Both the position numbers and the translations under genes were made by a program. This document shows positions 32,985 through 35,555 of a DNA stretch of 35,555 nt, in pieces; position 1 is the stretch's first letter, and each line of letters begins with the position of its first letter. Under the pieces are notes generated by a model. The model was given only the letters and a program-made list of their open reading frames with translations, was not told the DNA's origin and did not search any database. This stretch comes from Rhodobiaceae bacterium. GTDB lineage: Bacteria > Pseudomonadota > Alphaproteobacteria > RS24. The stretch is from NCBI GenBank assembly GCA_002683515.1, contig NYTN01000053.1, positions 1-35,555 on the forward strand, read 5' to 3'.

Positions 32985-35029
32985 CAGGCGTTTTCCTCAT
33001 TACCGGCATCTTCTTCGGCAATCTCAATCATTAGATCATTCACGCTAACTTGTTGGTCAGAAACAATTCTAACATCAATGACATCGCCTTCTACTTCAGA
33101 AAATATTTCATGCTGCATTTTCATAGCTTCAACAACTGCAAGCTTTTGACCCTCTTCAACCTTGTCACCGACCTTAACAAATACTTCAATGACACGACCA
33201 TGCAGTGGTGCCGTAACCAAGCCACCTGCAGAACCCTCAGCCCCATCATCAGTCACATGCAATTGATTGATGCTCGATAAAAATATTGCTGTATCCGCAG
33301 ATTGTATCGCATGAAACAGCACATTCGCGTCAAAAACGGCTCGACTCTTAAAGATTTTGTTATTTACGTTGAAAGAAAGCGATACATCCGGTGTCACCTG
33401 CTCATCATCATGTGTTTCAACAAGAACCGCTTCCGACCCCTCCTCAAAGGTAATATCAACTTGATAGGACCCAGCTTGAGTGCTTGAAACAGTGAGGTCA
33501 AAAACCTCCTCCCCAATAAGCAAGCTATAAGGTGTTTGCAAAGCACCTGTGGTTGAAAAATTTTTCAGCGCATCCGGGACAGATATGGCGCGGCCTAAAG
33601 CCTGCTCTCTATCATGTATAAAATGAAGCACTGCCTGTAAGGCTACCATCTCATTACTGACAGGCTCAGCCGTATAACCGGTTTCGCCAAAAGTCTCACC
33701 AATGAATGCAGTCGTCGCCTCACCTTTAATAAAGGTTTCTTTTTCAAGACAGGTAACAAGAAAATCTCTGTTCGTTGCCGGTCCGAGAAGTGCTGTTTGG
33801 CGCAAAGCTTCAACAAGTCTTTTGCGAGCAGTCTCCCGGTCATCTCCATAAGCAATAACTTTAGCAACCATAGGATCATAAAAAGGCGAAATATCCTGCC
33901 CCTCTACAACACCGCCGTCAAAACGCACATTATCTATAGTGGCCGGACGCCATGCCACTATTTTACCAGTCGCTGGCATAAAATCATTATTCGGGTCTTC
34001 AGCGTAAAGCCGCACCTCAATAGCATGACCATCCAAAGAAACATCTTCTTGCTTGAGGTCTAACATTTCACCTTGCGCAACCTTGATTTGCAATTCGACC
34101 AAATCCAAACCAGTGACCATTTCAGTCACCGGATGCTCGACTTGCAAACGCGTATTCATCTCCAAAAAGTAATACGCCTCACTCTGGTCAAGAAGAAATT
34201 CAACTGTTCCCGCCCCTACATAATTTATATTCCGTGCCGCTTCGACAGCCGCTGCGCCCATATCTGCACGCAATTCAGCGGTCATAACGGGACAAGGAGA
34301 CTCTTCAATCACTTTTTGATGACGGCGTTGAACTGAACAGTCACGCTCACCCAAATGAACTACCTGACCATGCCGATCTGCAAAAACCTGTATTTCCACA
34401 TGGCGGGGATAGATAATCGCCTTTTCCAAAATAAGCTCATCTGAACCAAAAGCATTTGCAGCCTCAGATCGCGCCGTGACAAGAGCATTTTTCAGTTCAT
34501 CCATATCTTGAACAAGACGCATACCACGACCACCACCCCCAGCAGCGGCCTTAACCATAATGGGAAACTTAATCTCATTTGCCGCTTCTATAAGACGTTC
34601 ATCAGATTGATCGGCATCTTCATAACCCGGTACACATGGGACACCAGCTTCAATCATTCTGCGCTTTGCAGCAGCTTTATTCCCCATTAATGAAATCGCT
34701 TCAGCATCTGGGCCAATAAAAATCAAACCCGCCTTTTGCACTGCTTCGGCAAAATCAGCATTTTCAGATAAAAATCCATATCCGGGGTGAATGGCATCAG
34801 CATTAGTCTGGCGCGCAGCGTCAAGAATATTGTCGATGACAAGATAACTCTCACCCACTGGCCCAGCCCCAATACGAATAGCCTCGTCAGCAAGCGTAAC
34901 ATGGGGCGCTTGAACATCAGCGTCCGAATAAACAGCAACTGTTGAAATACCAAGACGCCGAGCAGTCTGCATGATTCTGACAGCAATTTCACCACGATTA
35001 GCAATAAGGATTTTTCTAATAGACGACAT
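32984..35029 (-). CDS. Biotin-dependent acyl-CoA carboxylase, alpha subunit (MCC/GCC/PCC type)
   Basis: A 681-residue subunit that carries biotin carboxylase and biotin carrier functions. Order: biotin carboxylase N-domain (KILIANRGEIAVRIMQTARRLG), ATP-grasp (KAAAGGGGRGMRL, ERDCSVQRRHQKVIEESP, FLEMNTRLQVEHPVTE), C-domain (AEDPNNDFMPATGKI), a variable linker, and a C-terminal BCCP with biotinyl Lys about 637 in EAMKM. ATG 35029 is preferred to the track start 35053, which overlaps the hydratase. The architecture suits 3-methylcrotonyl-CoA, geranyl-CoA or propionyl-CoA carboxylases; the neighbouring hydratase favours the first two. The beta subunit is presumably encoded outside the window. Confidence 0.93.
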   Translation of the reverse strand: MSSIRKILIANRGEIAVRIMQTARRLGISTVAVYSDADVQAPHVTLADEAIRIGAGPVGESYLVIDNILDAARQTNADAIHPGYGFLSENADFAEAVQKAGLIFIGPDAEAISLMGNKAAAKRRMIEAGVPCVPGYEDADQSDERLIEAANEIKFPIMVKAAAGGGGRGMRLVQDMDELKNALVTARSEAANAFGSDELILEKAIIYPRHVEIQVFADRHGQVVHLGERDCSVQRRHQKVIEESPCPVMTAELRADMGAAAVEAARNINYVGAGTVEFLLDQSEAYYFLEMNTRLQVEHPVTEMVTGLDLVELQIKVAQGEMLDLKQEDVSLDGHAIEVRLYAEDPNNDFMPATGKIVAWRPATIDNVRFDGGVVEGQDISPFYDPMVAKVIAYGDDRETARKRLVEALRQTALLGPATNRDFLVTCLEKETFIKGEATTAFIGETFGETGYTAEPVSNEMVALQAVLHFIHDREQALGRAISVPDALKNFSTTGALQTPYSLLIGEEVFDLTVSSTQAGSYQVDITFEEGSEAVLVETHDDEQVTPDVSLSFNVNNKIFKSRAVFDANVLFHAIQSADTAIFLSSINQLHVTDDGAEGSAGGLVTAPLHGRVIEVFVKVGDKVEEGQKLAVVEAMKMQHEIFSEVEGDVIDVRIVSDQQVSVNDLMIEIAEEDAGNEENA

Positions 35030-35034
35030 AATTT

Positions 35035-35555
35035 TTAATTCTCTTCTGCCCAACGAGGTTTTCTCTTCTCTAGGAAGGAAGCAATACCCTCTCGCCCCTC
35101 TTCACCAACAATAGCCTCGGCAAATCCTTTAGCTGCAAATTCGATTATCTCTTTGCCTTGAAGTGTTCGGCTGGCAAAAATAATCTCCTTACTCACTGCA
35201 TTTGCATTTGGCGCGCAACGCATGACAGCTTTTTTAATTTCAGCTTCTTTAGCTTCCGCTTCCACACAATCTTTTACAACAAAATCAGCAAGACCGATTG
35301 TTAAGGCTTCTTCAGATCCAATACGCGCTGCAGTCATCACCATGCGACGCGCTACGGGTAAACCTAAACGGCTTGCTACATGTGGAATAATCTGAGCCGG
35401 AGGTATGCCAATAGCTGCCTCAGTCATCGCAAATTTTGCATCTTCTGTCACAATGACCACATCACATGCGCAAACAAGACCGAACCCTCCAGCCATTGCG
35501 GGGCCTTCTACCAGCGCAATCACTGGCATAGGAAGGGTGGACAATGCCTCAAACA
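35035..35555 (-). CDS. Enoyl-CoA hydratase family protein, 5' end outside window
   Basis: The C-terminal 170 or so residues of a crotonase-fold enzyme. LPMPVIALVEGPAMAGGFGLVCACD carries the oxyanion-hole loop; FAMTEAAIGIPPAQIIPHVASRLG has the catalytic Glu region, and its PAQIIPHV resembles methylglutaconyl-CoA hydratases (AUH/LiuC), which act right after 3-methylcrotonyl-CoA carboxylase in leucine breakdown. The reading frame is open to the window edge, so the track TTG at 35544 is not the start. The stop lies five bases before the carboxylase ATG, so they are co-transcribed. Confidence 0.9.
   Translation of the reverse strand, partial: FEALSTLPMPVIALVEGPAMAGGFGLVCACDVVIVTEDAKFAMTEAAIGIPPAQIIPHVASRLGLPVARRMVMTAARIGSEEALTIGLADFVVKDCVEAEAKEAEIKKAVMRCAPNANAVSKEIIFASRTLQGKEIIEFAAKGFAEAIVGEEGREGIASFLEKRKPRWAEEN

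Overview
This is a chromosomal stretch of a Gram-negative bacterium, most likely an alphaproteobacterium with moderate to low GC content (by eye clearly below 50%). The evidence is indirect: gltB-gltD with a 39-residue GltB propeptide, a galU-kdsD pair, an HGSDIAKWP-type anti-sigma-like protein, HSD10-type and carboxylase catabolic genes, and a TonB/cobalamin uptake locus. A marine SAR116- or Rhodospirillales-like lineage would fit, but nothing here proves it. I see no phage, insertion sequence or CRISPR array.

Layout. 1-1340: a partial metallo-beta-lactamase-fold lipoprotein and a tRNA-Val(GAC), both on the minus strand. 1402-5909 (+): an unknown small protein, a translationally coupled SDR and Baeyer-Villiger-type monooxygenase, then an N-formylglutamate amidohydrolase coupled to a histidinol-phosphatase-like enzyme. 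5895-9371: a lysophospholipase-like hydrolase (-), a sodium:neurotransmitter-type symporter (+) and an HSL-family esterase (+). 9372-10055 is a long non-coding stretch with possible gene debris and a recognisable gltB promoter and leader hairpin. 10056-16151: glutamate synthase gltB and gltD. 16160-19293: a lytic transglycosylase (-) divergent from galU and kdsD (envelope polysaccharide and LPS precursors).

19304-26699 is a cobalamin uptake locus. A sigma70-like promoter and a cobalamin riboswitch lead into btuB, a BtuF-like protein, a BtuD-like ATPase, a second Mla-type ATPase that has lost its catalytic Glu and its H-loop His, and msrA, all packed head to tail. The permease btuC lies upstream, outside the riboswitch, and is divergent from a second binding protein that does have a signal peptide.

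26667-31334: an unrecognised GAF-like membrane protein (-), an acidic coiled-coil protein (+), a GntR/FCD regulator whose start codon abuts a perfect palindrome, a candidate minus-strand small RNA ending in a strong intrinsic terminator, and a four-gene envelope-stress-like operon (EF-hand protein, ECF sigma factor, single-TM anti-sigma candidate, CnrX/Metal_resist-like protein).

31375-35555 (-): a catabolic operon with an enoyl-CoA hydratase (partial), a biotin-dependent acyl-CoA carboxylase alpha subunit, a TIGR03084-like protein and an HSD10-type dehydrogenase, consistent with leucine/isovalerate or acyclic terpenoid breakdown.

The two signals I rate most worth following are the degenerate ATPase inside the riboswitch-led B12 operon and the candidate small RNA at 29230-29325.
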